Positions 1-6,290 of a DNA stretch of 6,747 nucleotides are shown in pieces. Each line of letters opens with the position of its first letter. The stretch's first letter is position 1. The notes beneath the pieces were generated by a model. It saw only the letters and a program-made list of their open reading frames with translations. It was not told where the DNA came from and ran no database searches. Made by a program: the position numbers and the translations under genes. Origin of the DNA: Acetobacteraceae bacterium (lineage in GTDB: Bacteria > Pseudomonadota > Alphaproteobacteria > Acetobacterales > Acetobacteraceae); contig JADYYZ010000022.1 in the NCBI GenBank assembly GCA_020853405.1, forward strand, positions 1 through 6,747, in the 5' to 3' direction.

Positions 1-176
1 CCGCGAAACGCGGTTTCCAGGGCGGCGATGTCGGGGCCGGTGAATTCCAGGAACTCGAACCCGTCGGTGCCCATCGGGTTCGCCGGCGAGATCACGCCGG
101 CCAATGGTGAGCGAAACGGGCGCGAGCCCATCGGGGGCGCGTGCATCGGGGGCGCGTGCATCGGGGGCGCGTGCAT
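1..176 (-). CDS. hppD: 4-hydroxyphenylpyruvate dioxygenase, N-terminal part (runs off left edge)
   Basis: HPPD is the non-haem Fe(II) enzyme that turns 4-hydroxyphenylpyruvate into homogentisate in tyrosine breakdown. The minus strand reads 58 codons from ATG at 176-174 to the window edge. Residues 33-49 read NPMGTDGFEFLEFTGPD, the typical opening of bacterial HPPDs, followed by IAALETAFR. The catalytic C-terminal half, with its iron ligands, lies outside the window. The start at 176 is favoured because a Shine-Dalgarno-like GAGAGGTGAG (190-181) precedes it; the later in-frame ATGs at 161, 146 and 131 are each preceded by GCGCCCCCG, with no ribosome site. Residues 1-15 are three MHAPP units from a tandem repeat, giving a 32-residue leader before the conserved domain, which seems longer than usual. 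An in-frame TAG at 215-213 closes the frame upstream. The family call is fairly sure; the exact start is less so. Confidence 0.85.
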   Translation of the reverse strand, partial: MHAPPMHAPPMHAPPMGSRPFRSPLAGVISPANPMGTDGFEFLEFTGPDIAALETAFR

Positions 177-179
177 CGG
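129..179. repeat. 15-bp tandem repeat encoding MHAPP in the hppD 5' end
   Basis: The plus-strand unit catcgggggcgcgtg occurs three times without mismatch (129-143, 144-158, 159-173), then the partial unit catcgg (174-179). Because 15 is a multiple of three, copy-number change would keep the hppD frame and add or remove one MHAPP pentapeptide. Each unit also supplies an ATG, so the reading frame has four in-frame ATGs. The lack of any mismatch suggests a young or still slipping repeat, which is inference. Confidence 0.9.
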
Positions 180-180
180 T

Positions 181-190
181 CTCACCTCTC
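181..190 (-). promoter_or_regulatory. Ribosome binding site deciding the hppD start
   Basis: On the minus strand GAGAGGTGAG lies 4 bases upstream of the ATG at 176, with the GAGAGG core 8 bases away. It is the only purine-rich site near any of the four in-frame ATGs, so it favours the farthest upstream start and places the MHAPP repeat inside the protein. Confidence 0.6.
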
Positions 191-256
191 CCGTGCCGGC
201 GGTGGGCCGCGACTATACCCCAGCCGCCGCCGCATGCGACCGCGAGCCGCCGGCCG

Positions 257-269
257 CCCGCAAGGCGGG
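257..269. other. Short GC hairpin between the AI-2E family gene and hppD
   Basis: CCCGC (257-261) and GCGGG (265-269) can pair across a 3-base loop, just beyond the stop codon of the minus-strand AI-2E gene. There is no T-run on either strand, so it is at most a weak terminator or mRNA-end structure. The two minus-strand genes are only 95 bases apart and could be co-transcribed. Confidence 0.25.
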
Positions 270-271
270 AT

Positions 272-1291
272 TCAATCCCCGGCGGAGAGCAGCTCGGCGA
301 TCGGCCTCGCGCCCGGATAGTGCGCGCAGATGGTGACCACGGCGATCACCACCGGCACCCCGATGAACGCACCGGGAATGCCCCACAGGAAGGTCCACAG
401 GAACACCGAGAGCAGCACGATGAACGGCGAGAGCGCGACCGCCCTGCCCGCCACCCGCGGCTCGAGATAGCTGCCGATCGCGAACTGGATCAGGTTCAGC
501 GACAGCAGCACGAACAGCGCCATCTGCCAGCTGCCGAACTGCACCAGGGCGACGATCGTCGGCAGCACGGTGGCGACCAGCGGCCCCAGGAACGGGATGT
601 AGTTCAGCGCGAACGCGATCGCGCCCCAGGGTGCCGCGAGATCGAGCCCGATCGCCAGCGCAAACACGAACACGCCAAGGCCGGTCAGCACGCTCATCAC
701 GCTGCGCACCGCCATGTAGGTCTGGAACTTCCGCGCGGTGGCCGCGATCGCGGCAGTCAGCGTCGCGGCCTGCTCGCCTGCGAGCACGCGCGTGATGCGG
801 TTGCCGGCATGGCGCACTTCCAGAAGCCCGAGCAGCGTGAAGATCAGCGTGACGATGGTGAAACTCAGCATCCCGTGCAGGCGGGTGCTGACCTCGCGGA
901 ACAGGCGCACGAGCCAGCTCACGTCGAAGCGCTCCGCCAGCAGGCCGGCGGCGTACAGGCCGTGGCCTTCCAGCCAGGCGGCGGTGTCGAGATAGATCTG
1001 CTGGAAGCGCTGCGCGTTCACCACCAGCCAGGCGCCGACACGCCCGAAGCCCCAGACCACGACCCAGCCCAGGCTGCCGATCACCAGCATCGCCACGATG
1101 ATCGTCGCCAGCGCGGCCAGCAGCGCCGGCAGGGCGCGCGACAGGCGGTCCTGCAACGGCCAGACGATGGCGACGGTGAACAGCGCGAAGGCGGTCGGCG
1201 CGATGATCGGCGAGGCGGCCGCGAGCGACAGCGCCACCAGCACGGCGGCGCAAAGCCCCAGCAGGGTGCGTGCAGTCCGGTCGGCCGGCAT
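272..1291 (-). CDS. AI-2E family transporter (PerM/YdiK-like membrane protein)
   Basis: This polytopic inner-membrane protein of about 339 residues belongs to the AI-2E transporter family. Members have been linked to autoinducer-2 export, Na+/H+ antiport or general efflux; the substrate here is unknown. Hydrophobic segments lie near residues 9-30, 32-45, 55-82, 142-158, 198-216, 220-250, 257-273 and 287-322. The long soluble stretch between the third and fourth segments (about 85-140) is usual for the family. Family-like motifs are NYIPFLGP (230-237), SYLEPRVAGR (274-283) and a C-terminal FLWGIPGAFIGVP (301-313). I chose ATG 1291 because GGGGGA (1303-1298) sits 6 bases upstream. An ATG seven codons earlier, at 1312, has a poorer site. 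The M20 gene is divergent upstream, and hppD follows on the same strand. The family call is strong; the function is not settled. Confidence 0.9.
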   Translation of the reverse strand: MPADRTARTLLGLCAAVLVALSLAAASPIIAPTAFALFTVAIVWPLQDRLSRALPALLAALATIIVAMLVIGSLGWVVVWGFGRVGAWLVVNAQRFQQIYLDTAAWLEGHGLYAAGLLAERFDVSWLVRLFREVSTRLHGMLSFTIVTLIFTLLGLLEVRHAGNRITRVLAGEQAATLTAAIAATARKFQTYMAVRSVMSVLTGLGVFVFALAIGLDLAAPWGAIAFALNYIPFLGPLVATVLPTIVALVQFGSWQMALFVLLSLNLIQFAIGSYLEPRVAGRAVALSPFIVLLSVFLWTFLWGIPGAFIGVPVVIAVVTICAHYPGARPIAELLSAGD

Positions 1292-1501
1292 CGTGATTCC
1301 CCCGGTCATCATTGCCCGTCACGCGGTCGGCCGCGCGCGCCCGCCATGCACACCCTGCCCCCGCCCCTGTCAACCGCCCGGCCTCCCGACCTCGGGCCTC
1401 CCGACCTCCGGCCTCCTGACCAGGGGTCCGCGATGGGGCTTGCGCCGGGGCGGCGGGCCGGACAAGTCTCTGCCGTCCTGCCCTCCATTCCAGGAGCCGC
1501 C
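1292..1501. promoter_or_regulatory. Divergent intergenic region between the AI-2E and M20 genes
   Basis: These 210 bases separate two divergently transcribed genes, so promoters for both should lie here. I cannot point to a convincing -35/-10 pair by eye. What stands out is a 15-bp tandem repeat at 1380-1421 and, at the right end, the strong Shine-Dalgarno AGGAG (1492-1496) serving the M20 gene. No gene is supported inside it. Confidence 0.4.
1380..1421. repeat. Imperfect 15-bp tandem repeat, about 2.8 copies, non-coding
   Basis: The units are ggcctcccgacctcg (1380-1394), ggcctcccgacctcc (1395-1409) and a diverged ggcctcctgacc (1410-1421). Units one and two differ only at the last base. The repeat lies about 80-120 bases upstream of the M20 start. 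The M20 frame is open through it and would read PPDL/PPDQ units, but the strong ribosome site at 1492 places the real start after the repeat, so I treat it as non-coding. Confidence 0.8.
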
Positions 1502-2677
1502 ATGCCCGTCCCGAACCGCATCGCCGCCATGGCCCCCGAGATGACCGAGTGGCGCCAGGACCTGCACGCCCACCCCGAGCTCGGGCTGGAGGAGGAGCGC
1601 ACCGCCGGCATCGTCGCGGCGAAACTGGCGGCGTGGGGAATCGAGGTGCATCGGGGGCTGGCCAGGACCGGTGTCGTCGGCACGCTGAAGGTTGGCAACA
1701 GCCCGCGCGCGATCGGGCTTCGCGCCGACATGGACGCGCTGCCGATGCAGGAGGAAAACCAGTTCCCGCACCGCTCGCAGAACCCGGGCAGGATGCATGC
1801 CTGCGGCCATGACGGCCACACCACCATGCTGCTGGGCGCGGCGAAGTACCTGGCCGAGACGCGCAACTTCGAGGGCACCGTGCACTTCATCTTCCAGCCC
1901 GCCGAGGAAGGCGGCGGCGGCGGGCGGATCATGGTCGAGGAGGGGCTGTTCGAGAAATTCCCCTGCGAGCGGGTGTACGGCGCGCACAACGACTACCAGC
2001 TGCCGCTCGGCGAGATCGCGGCGGCGGAAGGCGCGGTCAGTGCCGCCTCCGACCGGTTCTGGATCACCATCCAGGGAAAAGGCGGCCACGCCGCGCGCCC
2101 GCACCAGACCATCGACCCGGTGATCGTCGGCGCCCACCTGGTGCTGGCGCTGCAGACCATCGTCTCGCGCGCGGTCGACCCGGCGGATTCCGCGGTGGTC
2201 TCGATCACGCAGTTCCACGCCGGCTCGACCGGCAACGTGATCGCACCGGAGGCGAAGCTGAACGGCACGGTGCGCACCCGCAGCCCCGCGGTGCAGGACC
2301 TGGTGGAGCGGCGCATGGGTGAGATCGCGACCCAGGTCGCAGCGACATTCGGCGCCAGCGCGAAACTCGAATACACCCGCGGCTACCCGCCGGTGGTCAA
2401 CGCACCCGCGCCGACCGATTCCGCGCGGCGCGCCGCGGTGAAACTGGTGGGCGAGGACAGGCTGCACCGCACGCTGCCCGTGCGCATGGGCGGCGAGGAT
2501 TTCTCCTATATGGCGCTGGCGGTGCCGGGCTGCTTCGTGCGCATGGGCCAGCTGGCGCCCGACGGCAAGGGATCCACCCCCGTGCACAACCCCGGCTACG
2601 ACTTCAACGACGACCTGCTGCCGATCGGCGCCGCGTTCTGGGCGACGCTGGTCGAGCAGGAACTGCCACGCAGATGA
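1502..2677 (+). CDS. M20 family metallo-amidohydrolase (hippurate hydrolase/aminoacylase type)
   Basis: This 391-residue cytosolic enzyme is predicted to hydrolyse an N-acyl amino acid or similar amide using a two-metal centre. The family also includes N-acetyl-L,L-diaminopimelate deacetylase and auxin-conjugate hydrolases, so the substrate is not fixed. The N-terminal WRQDLHAHPELGLEE (residues 17-31) is the family opening. Predicted metal site: C101 and H103 in HACGHDGH (99-106), E136 in PAEEG (133-137) with E135 as likely catalytic base, H162 in GAHND, and H362 in PVHNPGYDFND (360-370). D76 lies in LRADMDALPM (73-82). The lid/dimerisation domain runs roughly from 186 to 300, with H196 in GKGGHAARP. 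All expected residues and the full length are present. ATG 1502 follows AGGAG (1492-1496) with a 5-base spacer; the frame stays open far upstream, but that stretch is antisense to the AI-2E gene. The stop is followed 8 bases later by dispersed-repeat copy 1. Confidence 0.95.
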   Translation: MPVPNRIAAMAPEMTEWRQDLHAHPELGLEEERTAGIVAAKLAAWGIEVHRGLARTGVVGTLKVGNSPRAIGLRADMDALPMQEENQFPHRSQNPGRMHACGHDGHTTMLLGAAKYLAETRNFEGTVHFIFQPAEEGGGGGRIMVEEGLFEKFPCERVYGAHNDYQLPLGEIAAAEGAVSAASDRFWITIQGKGGHAARPHQTIDPVIVGAHLVLALQTIVSRAVDPADSAVVSITQFHAGSTGNVIAPEAKLNGTVRTRSPAVQDLVERRMGEIATQVAATFGASAKLEYTRGYPPVVNAPAPTDSARRAAVKLVGEDRLHRTLPVRMGGEDFSYMALAVPGCFVRMGQLAPDGKGSTPVHNPGYDFNDDLLPIGAAFWATLVEQELPRR

Positions 2678-2685
2678 ATCGGGCC

Positions 2686-2792
2686 GGCATGAGGCTTTGA
2701 CCGAATGCCGAGGCCGCGAAGCGGCCCGCCGCCAATGCGGCGAGCCAAGCCGGCGGAGCCGGCGCCCGGCGCTTGAGGGCAAGCAGGGACTC
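2686..2792 (+). repeat. Structured dispersed repeat, copy 1 (four tandem hairpins)
   Basis: This 107-base segment matches 5236-5341 read on the minus strand at about 80 percent identity by hand alignment. It begins just after the M20 stop and folds into four adjacent hairpins: GGCAT/ATGCC (2686-2690 with 2705-2709), GGCCGC-GAA-GCGGCC (2712-2726), CGCCGC-CAAT-GCGGCG (2727-2742) and GCCGGC-GGA-GCCGGC (2749-2763). A conserved unpaired tail, CCCGGCGCTTGAGGGC (2765-2780), follows, then GACTC (2788-2792). Several stem pairs differ between copies yet stay paired, so the folding seems to be kept. No transposase or clear terminal repeats accompany it. It may be a REP/MITE-like element or a structured mRNA-end element. 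Confidence 0.8.
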
Positions 2793-4440
2793 CTTCCTGG
2801 ATGGCGCGATCGCTGCCCTGCTCGGCTGCGCGGTCATCCTCTATGCGTTCGGCCCCGGCATCCTGCCGCCCTGGCACACGGGCTGGATGCTGCGGGGCAC
2901 GATCGGGCCCGACCCTGTCCAGTACTGGCTCGGCTGGAGCTATTTCCGCCGCGACATCTGGCGCTGGCCGCCGGGCCTGAACCCGGATTACGGGCTGGAG
3001 ATCTCGTCTTCGATCTTCTTCTCGGATTCGATCCCGCTGCTCGCCTTCATCTTCAAGGCGCTGCGCGGGCTGGTGCGGGTCGACCAGTATTGGGGACTCT
3101 GGCTCTACCTGTGCGGCGCCTTGCAGGCGTGGTTCGGCTGGAAACTGGTGGGGCTCGCCACCGGCGATCGGCTGGCACGGCTTGCCGGGGCCGCCCTGTT
3201 CGCGCTGTCGCCGACCATGCTGAACCGGCTGGGCGGGCATTTCGCGGTGGGCGCGCATTTCCTGCTGCTTGCCGCGCTCTATCTCTGCCTCACCGAGGCG
3301 AGGGGCGCGCGGCGGCTGGCAGCGTGGGCGGCGCTGGTGCTGTCGGCATCCTGGGTGCACGCCTACCTGCTGCCGATGGTGCTTGGCTTCTGGGCTTCCG
3401 ACTGGCTCCAGCGCGCGATCCGCGAGCGGCGCTGGGGAGCCAGCGCTGCCGAGGCGCTCGCCGCCCCCGCCGTCGCGCTGGCCGGCCTGTGGCTGGCCGG
3501 CTTCTTCACCATCGCCGGCGGGTTCGCCGGCACCTGGGGCGAGTACGGCAGGATGCAGCTCGACCTGCTGGCCCCGTTCGATCCCTCGCCCTGGGGCCTT
3601 TTCCTGCCTGGCCTGCCGCGCATCGAGCATCTCGAGACCGGGCATTCCTATGCCGGGCTGGGCGTGCTGGCGGCGCTGGCGCTGGGCTTCGCGTTGTGGC
3701 TCTGGCGCGGCGGCGGCGGGCTCGGCCGGCACTGGCCGCTGCTGCTGGTGCTTTCCTGCATGCTGGCCTTCGCGGTCAGCCACCGCGTTGCGATCGGCGG
3801 GCGGGAGTTCGTGCTGGCCGACCCGCCGGCCGTGCTGGTCGGGCTTGCCTCGTCGCTCCGCGCATCCGAGCGCTTCCTGTGGCCGGCCGCCTACGCGATG
3901 CTGTTCGCCGCCATCGCCATGATCGTGCGGGGGCTTGGCGGGCGGCGCGGGGGGTACGTGCTGGGGGCGCTGGCCCTGGTGCAGGTCATCGACATGCAGC
4001 CGGGGTTTTCTCGGCTGAGGCGCTATTTCCCGCCCGAACAGGCCGTGGTGGCGCTGCGGCTTGCCGATCCGTTCTGGCTCGAGGCGGCAGGCCATTATGA
4101 CCGCGTGCGCCTCGCCCCGACCGGGCTGCAGGCGCGGCACTGGGAGGAAGTGGCGGTGTTCGCCGCGAGCTGCGGGCTGCCGACCGATGCCGTGTATCTG
4201 GCCCGTGTCGATCCTGCCCGCGCGGTCGCGCTGAATGCCTCGATTCTTGGCCGGCTCCGCGCCGGGAGGCACGAACCCGGCACCTTCTACGTGCTGGGTT
4301 CGGAGGCGACGGAAGCGGCCGCGCGCGACGGTTTGCAGCCGGGCGACAGGCTGGCCAGGATCGACGGGCTTTGGGTGCTGGCGCCTGGCTGGGAAGGGCG
4401 CGGCCCGTCACGCCGCCCGGCCTGCCGCGCACCCGCGTAA
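2773..4440 (+). CDS. Polytopic membrane protein, DUF6311/GT-C glycosyltransferase-like
   Basis: This roughly 555-residue integral membrane protein has about ten hydrophobic segments, including near 11-30, 106-125, 136-150, 160-174, 183-206, 232-252, 294-311, 321-336, 367-386 and 393-407. A mostly soluble C-terminal domain of about 150 residues follows and is probably periplasmic. I recognise features of the DUF6311 group: GPDPVQYWLGWSYFR (45-59), SIFFSDSIPLLAFIFK (80-95), an NRLGGHFAVGAHF segment (151-163) and SLRASERFLWPAAY (361-374). GT-C enzymes use lipid-linked sugar donors; early acidic residues such as D47 could be functional, but catalysis is unproven. The start is uncertain. No ATG exists between the in-frame TGA at 2698-2700 and Met39, and starting at Met39 would remove the first membrane segment. 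TTG 2773 is the best choice, has no clear ribosome site, and lies inside dispersed-repeat copy 1. A DedA gene follows 140 bases later. Confidence 0.8.
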   Translation: MRASRDSFLDGAIAALLGCAVILYAFGPGILPPWHTGWMLRGTIGPDPVQYWLGWSYFRRDIWRWPPGLNPDYGLEISSSIFFSDSIPLLAFIFKALRGLVRVDQYWGLWLYLCGALQAWFGWKLVGLATGDRLARLAGAALFALSPTMLNRLGGHFAVGAHFLLLAALYLCLTEARGARRLAAWAALVLSASWVHAYLLPMVLGFWASDWLQRAIRERRWGASAAEALAAPAVALAGLWLAGFFTIAGGFAGTWGEYGRMQLDLLAPFDPSPWGLFLPGLPRIEHLETGHSYAGLGVLAALALGFALWLWRGGGGLGRHWPLLLVLSCMLAFAVSHRVAIGGREFVLADPPAVLVGLASSLRASERFLWPAAYAMLFAAIAMIVRGLGGRRGGYVLGALALVQVIDMQPGFSRLRRYFPPEQAVVALRLADPFWLEAAGHYDRVRLAPTGLQARHWEEVAVFAASCGLPTDAVYLARVDPARAVALNASILGRLRAGRHEPGTFYVLGSEATEAAARDGLQPGDRLARIDGLWVLAPGWEGRGPSRRPACRAPA

Positions 4441-4580
4441 GGCGTGGCGGCCGGCACCCCCCGGCACCCGCCTTTGTATGTGGAGCCGCCGCCAGGGCTG
4501 CCGTCGCTCGATCAACGGCCGGTTGGGCTTGGAACCGGCGAAGGAAACGGGCAGGCTGGGCCAAACCTTGGGGGGCTTGG

Positions 4581-5141
4581 GTGATCGAGTTCTGGGAGGA
4601 ATGGGGCGCGCTGGCCTACGGCGCGGCCGTGCTGTGGGCTTTCTTCGAAGGTGAGACGTTCGTTCTGGCGGCCGCCGCGATCGGGGCGGCCACCGGCCTG
4701 ATTGACCCCTGGCTGCTGATGCTGAGCGTCTGGGCCGGCTCGTTTGCCGGCGACCAGACCTGGTTCACGCTCGGCCGCCGCTTCGGCCCCTCGCTGCTGG
4801 ATCGTTTTCCCGCAACCCGCCCGCGCGTCGCCGCCGCCGGCGCGCTGCTGGAGCGGCATGGCACGCTGTTCATCCTGAGTTTCCGGTTCCTCTATGGCAT
4901 CCGCAACGTCGCGGCTGCCGTCTGCGGCCTTGCCGGCATGCCATGGAGCCGGTTCGCGACGCTGAACTTCATCGGCGCCGGTGCCTGGGCGGGAAGCTTC
5001 GTTGCGGCGGGCTGGTTCGTGGGCGGCCTGCTTGGCGTCGAGAACCTGTTCTACCTGATCGCCGCGGCCGGGCTGCTGGCCCTGCTGGCGTTCATCTGGC
5101 GCCATTACCGGCGCCGGCGGCTGGCGCGCGCCGTGCCCTGA
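4581..5141 (+). CDS. DedA family (SNARE-associated/VTT domain) membrane protein
   Basis: This 186-residue inner-membrane protein belongs to the DedA/VTT family, whose members include undecaprenyl-phosphate and phospholipid flippases or scramblases needed for envelope integrity. Visible family features are a membrane glutamate region FFEGETFVLAAAAIGAATG (21-39), GDQTWFTLGRRFG (57-69), and the arginine motif FRFLYGIRNVAAAVCGLAGM (101-120) followed by FATLNFIGAGAWA (125-137). A last membrane helix (about 155-173) and a basic tail RHYRRRR (174-180) end the protein. GTG 4581 is chosen because it gives the usual MIEFWEEWG-type opening and has GGGGGG (4570-4575) 5 bases upstream. The frame is open further upstream and overlaps the previous gene but lacks DedA character there. 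The 140-base gap to the DUF6311-like gene holds only a small direct repeat (ccggcaccc twice, near 4451-4469). The substrate is unknown. Confidence 0.88.
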   Translation: MIEFWEEWGALAYGAAVLWAFFEGETFVLAAAAIGAATGLIDPWLLMLSVWAGSFAGDQTWFTLGRRFGPSLLDRFPATRPRVAAAGALLERHGTLFILSFRFLYGIRNVAAAVCGLAGMPWSRFATLNFIGAGAWAGSFVAAGWFVGGLLGVENLFYLIAAAGLLALLAFIWRHYRRRRLARAVP

Positions 5142-5201
5142 GGCGGGGGCCGGCGCCCAGCCCGACGCCGCGGCTCGGCGAGGCGCACCGCCGGGCGTAT
5201 C

Positions 5202-5234
5202 ATACCAACGGTCAATTGCATTGAGCGTTGGTAT
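5202..5234. repeat. 14-bp-arm palindrome (ATACCAACG...CGTTGGTAT)
   Basis: The arms at 5202-5215 and 5221-5234 pair at 13 of 14 positions around the 5-base loop ttgca. It is much less GC-rich than the surroundings and directly abuts dispersed-repeat copy 2. It lies 60 bases after the DedA stop, so it could form a transcript-end hairpin for DedA, although there is no clear T-run. It could equally be the end of a MITE-like element or a protein binding site. Confidence 0.8.
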
Positions 5235-5235
5235 T

Positions 5236-5341
5236 GAGTCTTTCATCGCCCTCAAGCGCCGGGTGGCAGCTGCGCCGCCTTGGCTCGCCGCACCGGCGGC
5301 GGGCGACTTCGGCGCCTCGGCACGAGTCAAAGTCTCGTGCC
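5236..5341 (-). repeat. Structured dispersed repeat, copy 2 (inverted relative to copy 1)
   Basis: Read on the minus strand, this 106-base segment aligns with 2686-2792. The same hairpins form: GGCACGAG/CTCGTGCC (5341-5334 with 5326-5319, perfect 8-bp arms), GGCGCC-GAA-GTCGCC (5316-5302, one mismatch), CGCCGC-CGGT-GCGGCG (5301-5286) and GGCGGC-GCA-GCTGCC (5279-5265, one G-U pair). The conserved tail CCCGGCGCTTGAGGGC follows, then gatgaaagactc. It begins 7 bases after the stop of the homocysteine methyltransferase-type gene, so it also sits at that gene's transcript end. Unlike copy 1, its tail is followed at once by a second palindrome (5202-5234). Confidence 0.8.
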
Positions 5342-5348
5342 GCGGGTA

Positions 5349-6290
5349 TCAGGCCAGGCGGCACGCGAACCCGATCTTCTCCGCATGGCGGTGATCCGAC
5401 CCGCAACAGCCGCCGACGACAGTGAAGTGACGATAACGCTGCCGCATCGCACCCAGCAGCCCTGCCAGCTCATCCGGGTCGCCATCCTCAAGCGTGGTCG
5501 ACTCGTTCAATTCGGCATGGCTCTTCGGCGATGGGTTTGCGCGGACACCGCGCAGCCTCGCAATCCATGCGCTCTCAGCAGCCAGCGCATGCGCGACGTG
5601 TGTGGGGTGAGCACAATTCACGAGGTAGTGCGCGGGGGACGACCCGGTTGCTGCATCGGTAGCCAGGATCGCGTCCTGGAGCGACGTGCCATCGGGAAGC
5701 TTGCCGTCTGTTTCCACGGTGAAGGAGACCACAGCGGGAATCCCCGCTTTCGCTGCCGCACGCGCGATGCCGGCTGCCTCGCCGACATGGGTCATGGTCT
5801 GGGCCATCACCAGGTCGGCGCCGGCTTCGGCATAGGCCTGTACCTGGGGGCCATGAAAGGCCTCGGCAGTCTCCGGGTCCATCGTCTCGGCCGCGGAATA
5901 GCCGTCGCCCCGCGGGCCGATGGCGCCATTGATGACGATCGGGAGGTCAGGCGTCTCCCATGCCTCCCGCACCCCGCCCAGCAACGCGACGCTGTCGGCG
6001 ATCACACGACGCAGATCTCCGGCTCCGTAACCGACCTTCGCTGCCCAGTCGGGACTGACACGGAACGTCGGGGTATCGAGGATGCAGCCGGCGCCGCTGC
6101 GCCGGGCCGCGGCGCCGTAGCTGTCGTAGTAGCTGCGCAGCACAGCCCGCCCTTCCGGCCTGTCCAGCAGGGGAAACGCAGCGAAGTGGGGCAGCTCGAT
6201 GCCGTGCTGGAAGATAAGGGTTGTCTCGAGTCCTCCATCGGTCACCAACAGCCGCCCGGCAAGCTGAGGAAGAGCATTTCGGTGACCCAT
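5349..6290 (-). CDS. Homocysteine S-methyltransferase family protein (zinc-dependent)
   Basis: This 313-residue cytosolic TIM-barrel enzyme is predicted to move a methyl group to homocysteine or a related thiol/selenol; known family donors include S-methylmethionine and betaine. The N-terminal strand carries LLVTDGGLETTL (14-25). The zinc ligands are all present: C226 in VNCAHP (224-229), and C295 and C296 in GGCCGSDHRH (293-302). DTPTFR (72-77) and NGAIGPRGDGY (121-131) fit the barrel core seen in S-methylmethionine-type and MetH-type domains. It has the length of a stand-alone enzyme and lacks cobalamin domains. ATG 6290 is favoured by GGGAGA (6304-6299) 8 bases upstream; a longer frame to 6392 adds 34 residues without family character. 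It converges with the DedA gene across the repeat region and is divergent from the GFA gene. The methyl donor cannot be told from sequence alone. Confidence 0.92.
   Translation of the reverse strand: MGHRNALPQLAGRLLVTDGGLETTLIFQHGIELPHFAAFPLLDRPEGRAVLRSYYDSYGAAARRSGAGCILDTPTFRVSPDWAAKVGYGAGDLRRVIADSVALLGGVREAWETPDLPIVINGAIGPRGDGYSAAETMDPETAEAFHGPQVQAYAEAGADLVMAQTMTHVGEAAGIARAAAKAGIPAVVSFTVETDGKLPDGTSLQDAILATDAATGSSPAHYLVNCAHPTHVAHALAAESAWIARLRGVRANPSPKSHAELNESTTLEDGDPDELAGLLGAMRQRYRHFTVVGGCCGSDHRHAEKIGFACRLA

Noticed and set aside
129..179. CRISPR-like array
   Set aside because: Units are only 15 bp, directly contiguous with no spacers, and in frame within a coding sequence.
213..1373. 386-codon minus-strand frame overlapping the AI-2E gene in another frame
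   Set aside because: Arg/Ala/Gly-rich frame with no hydrophobic pattern or family motifs; its stop merely closes the frame upstream of hppD.
104..1501. A very long plus-strand reading frame upstream of, and continuous with, the M20 gene
   Set aside because: It is antisense to the clearly recognised AI-2E gene, is rich in R/Q/H/D as expected of a GC-rich shadow frame, and the M20 gene has its own strong ribosome site at 1492-1496.
1370..2782. 470-codon minus-strand frame over the M20 gene
   Set aside because: Shadow of the M20 gene; low-complexity R/H/A/G composition and no recognisable domain.
2596..4272. 558-codon minus-strand frame over the DUF6311-like gene
   Set aside because: Composition (P/Q/R/E-rich, repetitive) is typical of an antisense frame in GC-rich DNA, while the plus strand encodes a well-formed membrane protein.
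4441..4580. Possible small gene or longer DedA N-terminus between the DUF6311-like and DedA genes
   Set aside because: The frame is open, but the translated stretch is low-complexity with no ribosome site or family similarity; only a small ccggcaccc direct repeat is visible.
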